DNA of 64,000 bases from Caulobacter vibrioides (GTDB taxonomy: Bacteria > Pseudomonadota > Alphaproteobacteria > Caulobacterales > Caulobacteraceae): positions 124,001 to 188,000 of the forward strand of contig NZ_PJRR01000009.1 in the NCBI RefSeq assembly GCF_002858865.1, in the 5' to 3' direction. The position numbers were made by a program, and so were the translations under genes. This document shows positions 1 through 9,038 of this stretch, piece by piece. Positions within the stretch are counted from its first letter, which is position 1; every line of letters starts with the position of its first letter. Under the pieces are notes generated by a model. That model did not search any database. It saw nothing but the letters and a program-made list of their open reading frames with translations, and was not told the origin of the DNA.

Positions 1-633
1 GGCGAGGTCAAGGAACAGGCCGTGGTCGACAACGCCGGTCACGCTCTTCAGCGCCGCAGCCAGCGCCGTGGGATCCTCGATCTTGCCCGAGGCCATGTCG
101 TAGATCAGGTTGCCGCCGTCGGTGACCACCATGCCACGCTCGGCCGTACGCAGGCGCGGGGGCGGCAGGTCGAACTCGGCGGCGATGTCGGCGAGACGAT
201 AGCCGGTGTGGACGTGACCAAAGCGCACCACCTCGATCGGCAGCGGGAACTTGCCCAGGGCCGGCACGCGCTTGGCCGCGTCAGCGATGACGACACAGCG
301 GGTCGACGCTTCCCAGACCAGCTTCTCGCGCAGCAGCGCCGCGCCGCCGCCCTTGATCAGCGACAGGCCCGGACCGATCTCGTCGGCGCCGTCCACGGTC
401 AGGTCGACGGTCTTCACATCGTCCAGCGCCGCCAGCGGAATGCCCAGCTCGCGGGCCAGGGCGGCGGTGGCGTCCGAGGTCGGCACGCCGCGAATGTCTT
501 TCAGGCCGCGCGCGGCCAGCGCCTTGACGAACCAGGCGGCCGTGGAGCCGGTGCCCAGGCCGACCACCATGCCGTTCTCGACAAGCTCGGCGGCGGCTTC
601 GCCCGAAATGCGCTTCTGGTCGTCGGCGCTCAT
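1..633 (-). CDS. rpiA: Ribose-5-phosphate isomerase A (3' end cut by window edge)
   Basis: Interconverts ribose 5-phosphate and ribulose 5-phosphate in the non-oxidative pentose phosphate pathway in the cytosol. The reverse-strand reading shows the RpiA signatures VGLGTGSTA near residue 30, DGADEIG with the catalytic Asp pair, and [11 protein letters not shown]. About 211 residues are visible and no stop is reached, so the C-terminus lies beyond base 1. The start ATG at 633 overlaps the glmU stop in an ATGA arrangement, so the two genes are probably translationally coupled. Family assignment is firm. Confidence 0.93.
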   Translation of the reverse strand, partial: MSADDQKRISGEAAAELVENGMVVGLGTGSTAAWFVKALAARGLKDIRGVPTSDATAALARELGIPLAALDDVKTVDLTVDGADEIGPGLSLIKGGGAALLREKLVWEASTRCVVIADAAKRVPALGKFPLPIEVVRFGHVHTGYRLADIAAEFDLPPPRLRTAERGMVVTDGGNLIYDMASGKIEDPTALAAALKSVTGVVDHGLFLDLA

Positions 634-2018
634 GCCTTCTTGTCCTTCTTCTTGTCCTTCTGGGCCTGCTTGATCGCCCGGAACTTGGTGGCCCAACCGG
701 CCTTGCTGGTCTGGTCGGCGCGCGACAGAGCCAGCGCCCCGTCCTCGACGTCCTTGGTGATCACCGAGCCCGAGCCGGTCATCGCGCCGTCGCCCACCCG
801 CACGGGCGCGACCAGGGCGCTGTTGGAGCCGATGAACGCGCCCTTGCCGACGTGGGTCTCGAACTTCTCGAAGCCGTCGTAGTTACAGAAGATCGTGCCG
901 GCGCCGATATTGGCCTTCTCGCCGACCGAGCCGTCGCCGAGATAGCTGAGATGGTTGGCCTTGGCGCCCGCGCCGACCTTGACCTTCTTGACCTCGACGA
1001 AGTTGCCGATGTGCGCCTCCGCACCGATCTCGGCGCCGGGCCGCAGGCGCGCATAGGGACCGATCAGGGCCCCCTCGCCGACCACCGCGCCCTCCAAATG
1101 GCTGAAGGCCTTGATGACCGCGCCGCTGGCGACGCTGACGCCGGGTCCAAACACCACGAACGGTTCGACCACCGCGCCGCCGGCGATCTGGGTGTCCCAG
1201 GCCAGATGGACGGTGTCCGGGGCGGGCATGGTGACCCCGTCGACCATCAGCGCCTTGCGACGGTTCTGCTGCCAGACGGCCTCGGCGGCGGCGAGCTCGG
1301 CCTGGGCGTTGACGCCCTGCACCGACGCTTCAGGGGCGAAGGCCGCGCGCGTCGACAGGTGACGCTCATGCGCCAGGCCCACCACGTCGGTCAGATAGTA
1401 CTCGCCCTTGGCGTTGTCGTTGCGGACATTGGCCAGCAGGTCGAACAAAACCGCGCGGTCAGCGGCCAGCACGCCGGAATTGCAGTGCTTGACCTGCTTG
1501 GTCGCCAGATCAGCTTCCTTTTCCTCGACGATGCGCAGCAGCACATGACCCGGCGCCAGGATGAGGCGGCCATAGCCGGTCGGGTTCTGCGCCTCAAAGC
1601 CCAGCACTGCCACGTGGGCGCCGTTGGTGATCAGGTCGAACAGCGGCGCGATCACCGGAGCAGTCGTCAGCGGGCAGTCGGCGTAGGTGACGACGACGTC
1701 GCCATGGAAGTCCGCCAGGGCGTCCTTAGCCGCCAGAACCGCATGTCCGGTGCCCAGCGGCGGATCCTGGATCACGGTGGCGTCGGGGCCCAGACGCTTG
1801 CGAGCGCTCTCACCGACCTGCGGGCTGTGGGCGCCCACCACGACGATGATGCGCTCGCAGCCCAGCCCCTCGGCCGCGTCGATGGCGTGGTCCAGCAAGG
1901 TGCGGCCGGCCAGTCGGTGCAACACCTTGGGCGTCGGCGACTTCATCCGCGTGCCCTGCCCGGCGGCCAGGATCACGGCGGCGCGCGGACGAACGGGCTT
2001 GGAAACGGACTCGGTCAT
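630..2018 (-). CDS. glmU: Bifunctional UDP-GlcNAc pyrophosphorylase / glucosamine-1-phosphate acetyltransferase
   Basis: Makes UDP-N-acetylglucosamine for peptidoglycan and lipopolysaccharide. The 462 residues match the family length. The N-terminal uridylyltransferase domain has [10 protein letters not shown] at residues 17-26. The C-terminal half is a left-handed beta-helix acetyltransferase rich in hexapeptide repeats (for example [14 protein letters not shown]). The open frame continues upstream to 2729, but that part is antisense to gph. The ATG at 2018 has a GGGAG ribosome site and gives the normal N-terminus. The last residues are a Lys/Asp-rich tail. It is cotranscribed with rpiA and divergent from gph. 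Confidence 0.96.
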   Translation of the reverse strand: MTESVSKPVRPRAAVILAAGQGTRMKSPTPKVLHRLAGRTLLDHAIDAAEGLGCERIIVVVGAHSPQVGESARKRLGPDATVIQDPPLGTGHAVLAAKDALADFHGDVVVTYADCPLTTAPVIAPLFDLITNGAHVAVLGFEAQNPTGYGRLILAPGHVLLRIVEEKEADLATKQVKHCNSGVLAADRAVLFDLLANVRNDNAKGEYYLTDVVGLAHERHLSTRAAFAPEASVQGVNAQAELAAAEAVWQQNRRKALMVDGVTMPAPDTVHLAWDTQIAGGAVVEPFVVFGPGVSVASGAVIKAFSHLEGAVVGEGALIGPYARLRPGAEIGAEAHIGNFVEVKKVKVGAGAKANHLSYLGDGSVGEKANIGAGTIFCNYDGFEKFETHVGKGAFIGSNSALVAPVRVGDGAMTGSGSVITKDVEDGALALSRADQTSKAGWATKFRAIKQAQKDKKKDKKA

Positions 2019-2087
2019 GGTCCCGGCGACTCCCTGGAGGCGAACCAAAGTTGCATTAGCCGTGCAATTGGCCGAAAGGCCAGACCC

Positions 2088-2801
2088 ATGAGCACGCTTC
2101 ATGACCTGAACGGGGCGACCATCGCCTTCGACCTGGACGGCACCCTCGTCGACACCGCGCCCGACCTGGTGGGCGCGCTGAACATCATCCTGGCCCAGGA
2201 GGCGCTGCCGCCGCTGCCCTTCGACGATGTGCGCCTGATGGTGGGCCGAGGCGCGCGGGCCCTCTTGGAGCGTGGCTTCGCCGCCGCCGGCGCGCCGCTC
2301 GACGCCGAGCAGGCGCCCGCCCTCGTCCAGCGGTTCATCGACGTCTACCTTGCCCGCATAGCCGACGAGAGCGCGCCCTTCCCCGGCGTGGTCGAGGTCC
2401 TGAGCGACCTCAAGGCGGCCGGGGCCAAGCTTGTGGTCTGCACCAACAAGCTCACCAACCTGTCGACCGCGCTGCTCGACGCCGTGGCGCTTTCGCCGTT
2501 CTTCGAAGCGGTGATCGGCGCTGATCTGGCGCCCGCCGCCAAGCCGGACGGCCGCCACGTCGCCGCCGCCGTCGCGGCCGTGGGCGGAGACGTGAGCCGC
2601 GCCGTGATGATCGGCGACAGCATCAATGACGCGCTCGGGGCCCGCAACGCGGGCGTCCCGGGCGTGCTGGTCTCGTTCGGCTACACCGAGGATCCGGTCG
2701 AGACCCTGGGCGCGGATCTGGTCATCCACAGCTTTTTGGACGTGCCCGAGGCCTGCATCACGCTTTTGACCTCTTGCCCCGCGCCGAACACCGGGCTATA
2801 G
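2088..2801 (+). CDS. gph: Phosphoglycolate phosphatase (HAD superfamily)
   Basis: Dephosphorylates 2-phosphoglycolate, a product of DNA 3'-end repair and oxygenase side reactions. The 237-residue protein has HAD motif I ([10 protein letters not shown], Asp15 and Asp17), motif II (VCTNK), the motif III lysine in AKPDG, and motif IV ([14 protein letters not shown]). The ATG at 2088 starts just before motif I as usual; an upstream extension of the frame only shadows glmU. It is divergent from glmU with 69 bases between starts and is followed by tRNA-Val. Other HAD substrates cannot be excluded from sequence alone. Confidence 0.9.
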   Translation: MSTLHDLNGATIAFDLDGTLVDTAPDLVGALNIILAQEALPPLPFDDVRLMVGRGARALLERGFAAAGAPLDAEQAPALVQRFIDVYLARIADESAPFPGVVEVLSDLKAAGAKLVVCTNKLTNLSTALLDAVALSPFFEAVIGADLAPAAKPDGRHVAAAVAAVGGDVSRAVMIGDSINDALGARNAGVPGVLVSFGYTEDPVETLGADLVIHSFLDVPEACITLLTSCPAPNTGL

Positions 2802-2847
2802 CCCCCGTCCTCTCGCGGATCGGTCCCTCCGGGGCCCTCCACACGGC

Positions 2848-2922
2848 GGATGCGTAGCTCAGCGGGAGAGCACCTCGTTCACACCGAGGGGGTCACAGGT
2901 TCAATCCCTGTCGCATCCACCA
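2848..2922 (+). tRNA. tRNA-Val (anticodon CAC)
   Basis: A complete cloverleaf can be drawn: acceptor GGATGCG/CGCATCC, D arm GCTC/GAGC, anticodon stem CCTCG/CGAGG around loop TTCACAC, T arm ACAGG/CCTGT with TTCAATC loop, discriminator A and encoded CCA. All stem pairs are Watson-Crick. The anticodon CAC reads GUG. Confidence 0.98.
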
Positions 2923-3133
2923 TTCTCCTCTTCTTTTGTGCAGACTTTAGGCCTCGGGAAACCGCGCCTTTGGCGGTTGCGCTTCAGTCGCCGCGCGGCC
3001 TTGCGCGCCGCACACGACGGCCCCAGTTACTTGCATAACAAGACCGTGGTGCTAGGCTTCCGCTAGACCGCCAGCGAACAGGGACGAAGAGCCCGGTCGC
3101 TCGTCGGGCTTCATGAGGGAGGAGACGGCGCCC

Positions 3134-3892
3134 ATGGACATCAAGGACAGCATCATCCTGGTCACCGGCGGCAATCGCGGAATTGGCGAGGCCTTTGTGC
3201 GCGCCTTCCTCGCGGCCGGCGCGACGAAGGTCTATGTCGGCGCCCGCGACCCGGCCAGCGCCGCGCACCTCGTCGCCGAGGCCCCGGACCGGGTGACGGC
3301 CCTGCGGCTTGACGTCAGCGACGCGGAGACAATTTCAGCGGCGGCCGCGCAGTGCCCGGACGTGACGATCCTCGTCAATAACGCGGGCGCTTTCACCATG
3401 CAGACCCTGATGGGCGCACAGGACATGAGCGCCGCCCGCCAGGAGATGGAGGTCAACTATTTTGGCCCGCTGGCGATGAGCCGAGCCTTCGCGCCTATCC
3501 TGGCCAGGGCGCCGCGGAGCGCGATCGTCAACGTGCTGTCGGCCGGCGGCCTCGTCGCCGTGCCCAGCATGGGCGGCTACAGTCCTTCGAAATTCGCCGC
3601 GCGCGCCATGACCACCTGCCTGCGCGCCGAACTGGCGCCCCAGAACACCCACGTGCTGGCGCTGAATGTCGGCTCGGTCGACACCCGCATGGCCAGCCAT
3701 GTCGAGGGCTTCAAGGAGGCGCCGGCCACCATCGCCCAGGCCGGCCTGAAGGCGCTGAAGCGCGAGGCGGACGAGGTCGACACAGACTTCATGGCCATCG
3801 ACGTCCGCGCCCATCTGGCCCGCGACCCCAAGGGCCTGGAACTGGCCATGCGGCGTGCGCTGACCAGCGACCGCGTCAGCACCGGCCGTTAG
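3134..3892 (+). CDS. SDR-family NAD(P)-dependent oxidoreductase
   Basis: Classical short-chain dehydrogenase of 252 residues; substrate unknown. It has the Rossmann motif TGGNRGIG at residues 11-18, NNAG in the middle, a catalytic YxxxK (YSPSK) and LSAGG supplying the Ser region. The ATG at 3134 was preferred over the in-frame ATG at 3113 because GAGGAG lies just before it and the protein then begins directly with the first beta-strand. It heads a run of three closely spaced genes with two NTF2-like proteins (9 bases to the next start), suggesting a small accessory operon. Confidence 0.88.
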   Translation: MDIKDSIILVTGGNRGIGEAFVRAFLAAGATKVYVGARDPASAAHLVAEAPDRVTALRLDVSDAETISAAAAQCPDVTILVNNAGAFTMQTLMGAQDMSAARQEMEVNYFGPLAMSRAFAPILARAPRSAIVNVLSAGGLVAVPSMGGYSPSKFAARAMTTCLRAELAPQNTHVLALNVGSVDTRMASHVEGFKEAPATIAQAGLKALKREADEVDTDFMAIDVRAHLARDPKGLELAMRRALTSDRVSTGR

Positions 3893-3901
3893 GAGAGGCT
3901 C

Positions 3902-4288
3902 TTGTCTCAGATCGACTACGTGGCCTTCGCCCAGCGCTTCGTCGCGGCCATCCAGGCCGGCGACGCCGAGGCCGTTCGGGCCTTCTACGCCCCCGACGCC
4001 AAGATCTGGCACAACATCGATCACATCGAACAGACCGTCGACCAGAACCTGAAGTCGCTGGCCTGGTTCGTCAGGACCCTGCCCGATCGGACCTATCGGG
4101 TGCAGCGCATCGCGCCCCTGCCTGACGGCTTCGTTCAGCAGCATGTCCTGGAGGCCACCCTGCCGAACGGGGAACGATGGGCTATGGACGCCTGTGTCGT
4201 CGTCCGAGTCGAGAACGGCAAGATAACGCGCCTCGACGAATACCTCGACTCCGCCAAGACCGCCCAGCTAGTCGCGGCGACCCGCTAG
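3902..4288 (+). CDS. SnoaL/NTF2-like domain protein, TTG start
   Basis: A 128-residue single-domain protein with an NTF2-like cone-fold pattern: an N-terminal helix (FVAAIQAGDAEAVRAFYAPDA), a WHN motif, and the late strand VVRVENGKITRLDEYLD typical of SnoaL-like polyketide cyclase or ketosteroid-isomerase relatives. The TTG at 3902 is preceded by AGGAGAGG at good spacing and no later ATG preserves the fold. It is probably cotranscribed with the upstream SDR, but the reaction is unknown. Confidence 0.8.
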   Translation: MSQIDYVAFAQRFVAAIQAGDAEAVRAFYAPDAKIWHNIDHIEQTVDQNLKSLAWFVRTLPDRTYRVQRIAPLPDGFVQQHVLEATLPNGERWAMDACVVVRVENGKITRLDEYLDSAKTAQLVAATR

Positions 4289-4315
4289 TTCATCTCTCGT
4301 AACACCAAGGCGCTC

Positions 4316-4753
4316 ATGTCCCGACTTTTTCCCATTCTCTCGCGGGTGATCGCCGCTTGGCAGGCCCACGATATCGAGACGGTGCTTTCGCACATGACCG
4401 ATGACATCGTCTGGCACTACGCCGCGCCGAGCCTGCCGCCGGTGCGGGGCAAGGCGGCGGCTGAAAAGCTGCTGCGGAAACTGCAGGCCGACATGCACGA
4501 CATCCAGTGGCGGATCTTCGCCCACGCCGAGACGGGCGACCGACTGTTCCTGGAAGGCGTCGACGAGTATCGCACCGCTGACGGCAAGCGCATGGCCCTG
4601 CCCTATGCGGGTGTTCTGGAGTTCCGGGGCGACCAGATCGCCGCGTGGCGGGACTATGTCGACCTGGGCGTGCTCGCCGACCAGAAGGCCGGCAAGCCGT
4701 TCACGCCGCAGGTCGAAGCCTTGCTCGATCGCGCCGCAGCGACATCGGCCTAG
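4316..4753 (+). CDS. Limonene-1,2-epoxide hydrolase-like NTF2 protein
   Basis: A 145-residue NTF2-fold protein whose C-terminal half resembles limonene-epoxide hydrolases: GVLEFRGDQIAAWRDYVDL aligns with the family segment ending in the catalytic Asp of RDYFD. The Asp of the family's ERxD motif seems kept (LEGVDEY), but the Arg of the Arg-Asp-Asp triad reads as Gly, and the Tyr/Asn water-binding pair is not evident. Epoxide hydrolysis by the known mechanism is therefore doubtful. Third gene of the 3134-4753 cluster. Confidence 0.72.
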   Translation: MSRLFPILSRVIAAWQAHDIETVLSHMTDDIVWHYAAPSLPPVRGKAAAEKLLRKLQADMHDIQWRIFAHAETGDRLFLEGVDEYRTADGKRMALPYAGVLEFRGDQIAAWRDYVDLGVLADQKAGKPFTPQVEALLDRAAATSA

Positions 4754-4792
4754 CCTGGCGGATCGGCCGTCAGATCCCGACTGGCTTGCCCC

Positions 4793-5134
4793 GTGAGACC
4801 GCCGGTCAGCACCGCCACCCTGTTCGCCTCCGTGCGCCGCCTGCTGGCGCTGCCGGACGAAACCAGGATGTTCCTGCGCCACGACTACCTGGCGCCCGGT
4901 CGCACGGAGGTGCACTGGGAGACGACCGTCGGCGAGCAGAAGTCCGCCAACATCCATGTCCGCGAGGGCGTCGAGCAGGACGCGTTCGTGCGTCAGCGTC
5001 AGGCGCGCGACGCCACACTGGGCATGCCGCGCCTGATCCTGCCCTCGGTCCAGGTCAATATTCGCGCCGGGCGGTTGCCGGAGCCGGAAGCCAATGGCGT
5101 CCGCTATCTGAAACTGCCGATCGACGCAGTTTAG
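4793..5134 (+). pseudogene. C-terminal remnant of a metallo-beta-lactamase-fold hydrolase (ETHE1/Blh-like)
   Basis: The 113-codon frame reads as the last third of a persulfide-dioxygenase-like metallo-beta-lactamase-fold protein: LFASVRRLLALPDETRMFLRHDYL contains the C-terminal metal-ligand HDY motif, followed by WETTV, the conserved RDATLGMPRLILPSVQVNIRAG block, and NGVRYLKLPIDA. The N-terminal two thirds, including the HxHxDH metal site, are absent; the preceding 40 bases and the upstream gene show no trace of them. The first possible start is a GTG without a convincing ribosome site. I read this as a truncated, inactive gene. Confidence 0.82.
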
Positions 5135-5173
5135 AGGTCCGCCCGCTGCAGCCTTCCACATCAGGACGGTGAT

Positions 5174-5830
5174 CTAGGGGGCAACGCCCTCTGAGGCCTC
5201 AAAGACCGCGAACTGCGCCGCAAAGGCGCGCTGAAATGCGGGCCGAGCTTCGCCGCGCGCGACATAGGCGTCGAGCCTTGGTTCGCCCTCCAACAGATCT
5301 GCGCCCTTCAGTCGACGGAGCACGGCGACCATCATCAGGTCGCCGGCGCTGAAGTCGCCCTCGAGCCACTCCCGATCTCCCAGCCGCGCGGATAGCTCAG
5401 CAAGCCGACCACGGACCCGTCGATCCAGAAGCGCTTGGCGAGCCGTAAACCAGGGCTCTTCCCTTTCCAGGAGGATCGCCATGGAACGCTCAACGATGGG
5501 CGGCTCAACCGTACTCAGGGCCGCGAACATCCAAGCGATCGCGCGCGCCCTGGCCGCCGCTTCCACCGGCAGGAGACCGGGCCCCTGCTCCGCGATATGC
5601 AGGACGATGGCGCCGGACTCAAAGAGGGCGACGCCATCGGCTTGAAAGGTCGGGATCTGGCCGAACGGCTGTAGCGCCCTGTGCGCGGAGGCCTTCAGCT
5701 CTTCGAAGGTCAGGAGCTGGACGTCATAGTCCAGACCGATCTCCTCCAGCGCCCAGCGCACCGCCATGTCGCGGGCCAGCCCACGGCCGCGATCGGGAGA
5801 GGCCTTGAACGCGGTGATGACGGGACGCAT
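5174..5830 (-). CDS. Glutathione S-transferase family protein
   Basis: A 218-residue soluble protein with an N-terminal thioredoxin-like half (ITAFKASPDRGRG, cis-Pro in FGQIPTF, then LFESGAIVLHIAE, the glutathione gamma-Glu binding ES motif) and an all-helical C-terminal half containing the N-capping GDFSAGDLMMVAVLRRL segment. The ATG at 5830 is preferred over the in-frame GTG two codons upstream because GGAGG sits six bases before it. The substrate is unknown. Confidence 0.88.
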   Translation of the reverse strand: MRPVITAFKASPDRGRGLARDMAVRWALEEIGLDYDVQLLTFEELKASAHRALQPFGQIPTFQADGVALFESGAIVLHIAEQGPGLLPVEAAARARAIAWMFAALSTVEPPIVERSMAILLEREEPWFTARQALLDRRVRGRLAELSARLGDREWLEGDFSAGDLMMVAVLRRLKGADLLEGEPRLDAYVARGEARPAFQRAFAAQFAVFEASEGVAP

Positions 5831-5943
5831 GTCCACCCTCCGGGGCTACTGACACCCAAGGACGAGCAGACGAACGGAAATCCGACAAGCGCCAGCTCCG
5901 AAGGAAGACAGATGCCCCTGCCTGCCTCCAGGGAGGTCGGCGA

Positions 5944-6273
5944 TCAGTCCTCGCCCTGGATCGCCGCGCGCAGCCGGGCGGCGACATCGCCCAGGGTGAT
6001 GGCGTTCAGGGAGTCGTTCACTTCAAGAACGCCCTGCCCGTGTTGCTGGGACAGGTTGCCGGTGAAGTCGGTCAAAGCCGTGATGTGCTGCGCCAGCAAA
6101 TCGACCGTATGTAGTTCCTGCATGACCGAGAGGCGGTGCTCGTCCGGCACGACCTCGAGGATCTTGCCCAGCGCCACGTCCAGATGCCCGCAGGCGACGG
6201 CGGCCAGCGACATCTCCGCAGAGATCGCCCTCAACACCATTTCAACGCTCGCCGGCGCCAGCTTATCCGACAT
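5944..6273 (-). CDS. Conserved-looking helical protein of unknown function
   Basis: A 109-residue acidic protein not recognised. It looks entirely alpha-helical, with a central HTVDLLAQHITALTDF segment recalling the DLTGQ/DxxxQ helices of small chemotaxis phosphatases; this similarity is only by eye. Start ATG at 6273 follows GGGGGTTGAG. Both neighbours are GST-like genes on the same strand, with gaps of 113 and 171 bases, so it is probably monocistronic. Confidence 0.6.
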   Translation of the reverse strand: MSDKLAPASVEMVLRAISAEMSLAAVACGHLDVALGKILEVVPDEHRLSVMQELHTVDLLAQHITALTDFTGNLSQQHGQGVLEVNDSLNAITLGDVAARLRAAIQGED

Positions 6274-6444
6274 CTCAACCCCCTGATTCCTTCCGTCGAA
6301 GTCAGCATGCGCGGGGCGCCGACCGCAAGGCCTTGATTTGTGCGACGAATTATCGCGGGGCGTAACACTGATCGAAAAACAACGTCAGATAGCGTTTTCG
6401 CCCTTCCCCAGAGCCAGAGTAAGCAACTCTCGCGGCTTCGGCAG

Positions 6445-7173
6445 CTAGGCCGCTTGGCGCAGGCCCCAGGGATGCGCTGGATAGAAGCGCTCCATCATTC
6501 GACCGACATAGGCCACCAGACGCGGATAGCGCTCGGCCTGACGGCGCAGCGGCGAGTCGAAGAACGGGGTCATGATCGCCGCCAGCATGGCGAACGCGGT
6601 CGCATCCACGCCGACGGGATAAGCATCCCGCATCAGGTAAGCCTTGTCCTCCAGGAGTTCGTCCAAGGCTCTGAGCGACAGGCCGCCCAGCCAGGCGACC
6701 TCCTCCCGCAGGTGACGCCCGACGCCGACCGCGCGGATATTGGCCGCGACCGCCTCTCTCAATCCCTGCCGAAGCTCGTCACGCAGGTGGCCCGGCGCCT
6801 GATCGAACGCCCGCGCAGGTCCCCTTTCAAAGTTTGCGGGCTCCAGAAAGCGGAAATAGGTCGACACCCAACCGAGCTGGTTCTCAATCATGCGCTCGAT
6901 CGCCCAGGCCTGAGCCCGCTCCCGACCGGTCAGGCCGAAATCAAGGTCGACGTCGTACTTCCGCTCGATGTGTACGCGGATGAAGGTCGAATCCGCGATC
7001 GCCTGGGCGGCGTCCTCGATCCAGGGCAACTGCCCTTTCGGCGCGGTGTCGCGGCTGCCGTTTGTCTTCCGGTAGTCCAGGCCCGCCATCATCAGCTGGA
7101 CCTCGGTCTTGGTCACGTACGGGCTGATCTCTGGCAATCCAAAGCCGGCTCCCGTGGCGTACAGCGTGATCAT
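6445..7173 (-). CDS. Glutathione S-transferase-like (metaxin-type) protein
   Basis: A 242-residue protein with a thioredoxin-like N-terminus (MITLYATGAGFGLPEISPYVTK), KGQLPWIED with the cis-Pro, and IADSTFIRVHIE, where the usual ES is DS; the C-terminal helical domain includes DAYPVGVDATAFAMLAAI. This layout matches Tom37/metaxin-like GSTs. The ATG at 7173 follows GGAGGGGGACG, so the upstream extension to 7245 is rejected. It is divergent from the WYL regulator with 92 bases between starts, which may therefore control it. Confidence 0.84.
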   Translation of the reverse strand: MITLYATGAGFGLPEISPYVTKTEVQLMMAGLDYRKTNGSRDTAPKGQLPWIEDAAQAIADSTFIRVHIERKYDVDLDFGLTGRERAQAWAIERMIENQLGWVSTYFRFLEPANFERGPARAFDQAPGHLRDELRQGLREAVAANIRAVGVGRHLREEVAWLGGLSLRALDELLEDKAYLMRDAYPVGVDATAFAMLAAIMTPFFDSPLRRQAERYPRLVAYVGRMMERFYPAHPWGLRQAA

Positions 7174-7265
7174 CGTCCCCCTCCATCTCGAATGTCGCGA
7201 TGACGACTTGCTACCGCCAGCCTCCTGCCAGCATGCTGTCAGCAACGATCCTGGATAGTGAAGCC

Positions 7266-7985
7266 ATGAGACGCGCCGAACGCCTTTTCCAGATCATCCA
7301 GATCCTGCGCCGCAGCCGCGCGCCGGTCACCGCCGACGCCATCGCCGCCGAATTGGAGACCTCCAAGCGCAGCGTCTATCGCGACATCGCCGCCCTGGTG
7401 GGTCAGCGCGCCCCCATTCGCGGAGAGGCCGGGGTCGGCTATGTGCTCGATGCGGGATTCGACATGCCCCCGCTGATGCTGACGCCCGACGAGATCGAGG
7501 CGGCGGTGCTCGGGGCGCAGTGGGTGGCCGGCCGAGGCGATCCGGTTCTGGCCAAGGCCGCGCGGGATCTGATCAGCAAGATCGCCGCCGCCGTGCCCGA
7601 TCGCTTGCGTCCCTACGTGCTGGAACCGGCCGCCGCCGCCGCGCCGGCGTGGAAGCCGCAAACGGACAAGATTGATGTCGCCCAGGTCCGCGCGTGGATC
7701 CACGCCGGCCGCAAGATCCGCCTGAACTACAGCGACGAGGCCGGCGCGATCAGCGATCGTGTGATCTGGCCTGTGACGGTCGGCTACCGCGAGACGATCC
7801 GGATGATTATCGCCTGGTGCGAGCTTCGGGGCGCATTCCGCACCTTCCGCACCGACCGTGTCGTCGGCGCGGAGTTCATGGACGAGCGTCACGGCAAGCG
7901 CCCCGCCGTGCTGCGGGCCGAATGGCTGCGCTTCCGTGACGCCGAGATCGCCGCCTGGGAGGCGCGCGAAAGGGCTGAGTGCTAA
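7266..7985 (+). CDS. YafY/WYL-family transcriptional regulator
   Basis: A 239-residue DNA-binding regulator. The winged HTH covers residues 1-60 (RAERLFQIIQILRR, then ITADAIAAELETSKRSVYRDIAAL), followed by the GYVLD linker and a WYL-type ligand-sensing domain (KIRLNYSDEAGAISDRVIWP, TFRTDRVVGAEF). In place of the WYL triad it has the variant IAWCELRGAFRTFR. The start at 7266 gives the usual MRRAERLF N-terminus. It is divergent from the GST-like gene and its stop overlaps that of the convergent hydrolase. Confidence 0.9.
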   Translation: MRRAERLFQIIQILRRSRAPVTADAIAAELETSKRSVYRDIAALVGQRAPIRGEAGVGYVLDAGFDMPPLMLTPDEIEAAVLGAQWVAGRGDPVLAKAARDLISKIAAAVPDRLRPYVLEPAAAAAPAWKPQTDKIDVAQVRAWIHAGRKIRLNYSDEAGAISDRVIWPVTVGYRETIRMIIAWCELRGAFRTFRTDRVVGAEFMDERHGKRPAVLRAEWLRFRDAEIAAWEARERAEC

Positions 7986-8968
7986 AGCCCGTGACGCTTG
8001 GCGAAAGCCTCGAACAGGCCCGGCCAGGCCGCCACCGGCTTGCCCGAGATGAACCGCAGGCCAAATCCGTGGCCGCCCTCTTCGAAAATGTGCATCTCCG
8101 TGGGCACGCCCTGGGCCTTCAGCGCGGAGAACATCAGGAGAGAGTTCTCAACCGGCACAGCCTTGTCGTCCGCGGCATGAAGCTGGAACACGGGAGACAG
8201 CCCCTCACGCACTTGCTTTTCAAGGGACAACGCGGCCACCCGCTCGGGCGTGTCCTGCCGGGCTAGCAGTTGCTTGCGGGACCCGCCGTGCGCGAACGCG
8301 GGATCAAGCGTGATCACGGGGTAGATCAGCGCCGACAGATTGGGCTTGGCCGGCAGCCCGTCCGCCGCGTCAAACGGCGTGTAGGTTGCAACGTCGAACC
8401 GGGTCGTAAGGTTGGCGGCCAGATGCCCACCCGCCGAAAAGCCCATCACAGCCACGCGGTCGGCCGAAAACGCCATGGCGGCGGCCCGGGCGCGGATCAG
8501 GCGGATCGCGCGCTGGGCGTCCTGCAGCGGCGTATCCCCTCCCGCGGCCCAGCCGTCGCCCGGCAGGCGATAAAACAGGACGAAACAGGTGTAGCCACGC
8601 GCGGAGAGCCACCGCGCCGTCTCATAGCCTTCCTTGTCCAGAACGACGCGCTCGTAGCCGCCCCCGGGGATCAGCATCACTGCCGCGCCATTTGGCGTCT
8701 TGGGTCTAAACACCACCAGTTTCGGAACCCGGGTGTGAACCTGGGCCCTATCTCGCAAGCCCTTCGGATCGCCTCGCTCGAGGATCTTCTCCTCGACGTC
8801 GACGCCGTCGCCGCCCGGTGCGCCGTTCGGCCAAAGCAGCATGGTCTCGGTCGGGTCCGGCGGCGAGATCTCCGGTTTCGCCATCTTTTCTGCCCTCGCT
8901 TCGCCCGCCGACCAGAGTCCGAGGACGCCCGAAACAAAGGCGCTCAAGGCGCCGCGCCGATTCATCAT
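7982..8968 (-). CDS. Exported alpha/beta hydrolase (BD-FAE-like esterase)
   Basis: A 328-residue serine hydrolase. The N-terminus MMNRRGALSAFVSGVLGLW...ARA is a signal peptide with twin Arg, so export to the periplasm, possibly by Tat, is inferred. The mature part has the oxyanion motif PGGGY, the nucleophile elbow GFSAGG, an acid near HAADDKAVP and the catalytic His in EEGGHGFGLR, the pattern of acetyl-xylan-esterase-like and BD-FAE carbohydrate esterases. The start at 8968 is chosen because it begins the signal peptide. Sugar-ester hydrolysis is inference. Confidence 0.87.
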   Translation of the reverse strand: MMNRRGALSAFVSGVLGLWSAGEARAEKMAKPEISPPDPTETMLLWPNGAPGGDGVDVEEKILERGDPKGLRDRAQVHTRVPKLVVFRPKTPNGAAVMLIPGGGYERVVLDKEGYETARWLSARGYTCFVLFYRLPGDGWAAGGDTPLQDAQRAIRLIRARAAAMAFSADRVAVMGFSAGGHLAANLTTRFDVATYTPFDAADGLPAKPNLSALIYPVITLDPAFAHGGSRKQLLARQDTPERVAALSLEKQVREGLSPVFQLHAADDKAVPVENSLLMFSALKAQGVPTEMHIFEEGGHGFGLRFISGKPVAAWPGLFEAFAKRHGL

Positions 8969-9038
8969 GAAATCCACGACCTGTCCGCTGTCTTGGCGCG
9001 ACTCTAAGACCGACGCGGCGCCTTGGGAAACCGGTTTG

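Noticed and set aside
852..2087. Upstream extension of the gph frame
   Set aside because: This part is antisense to glmU, has no family similarity, and true Gph proteins start just before the DLDGT motif.
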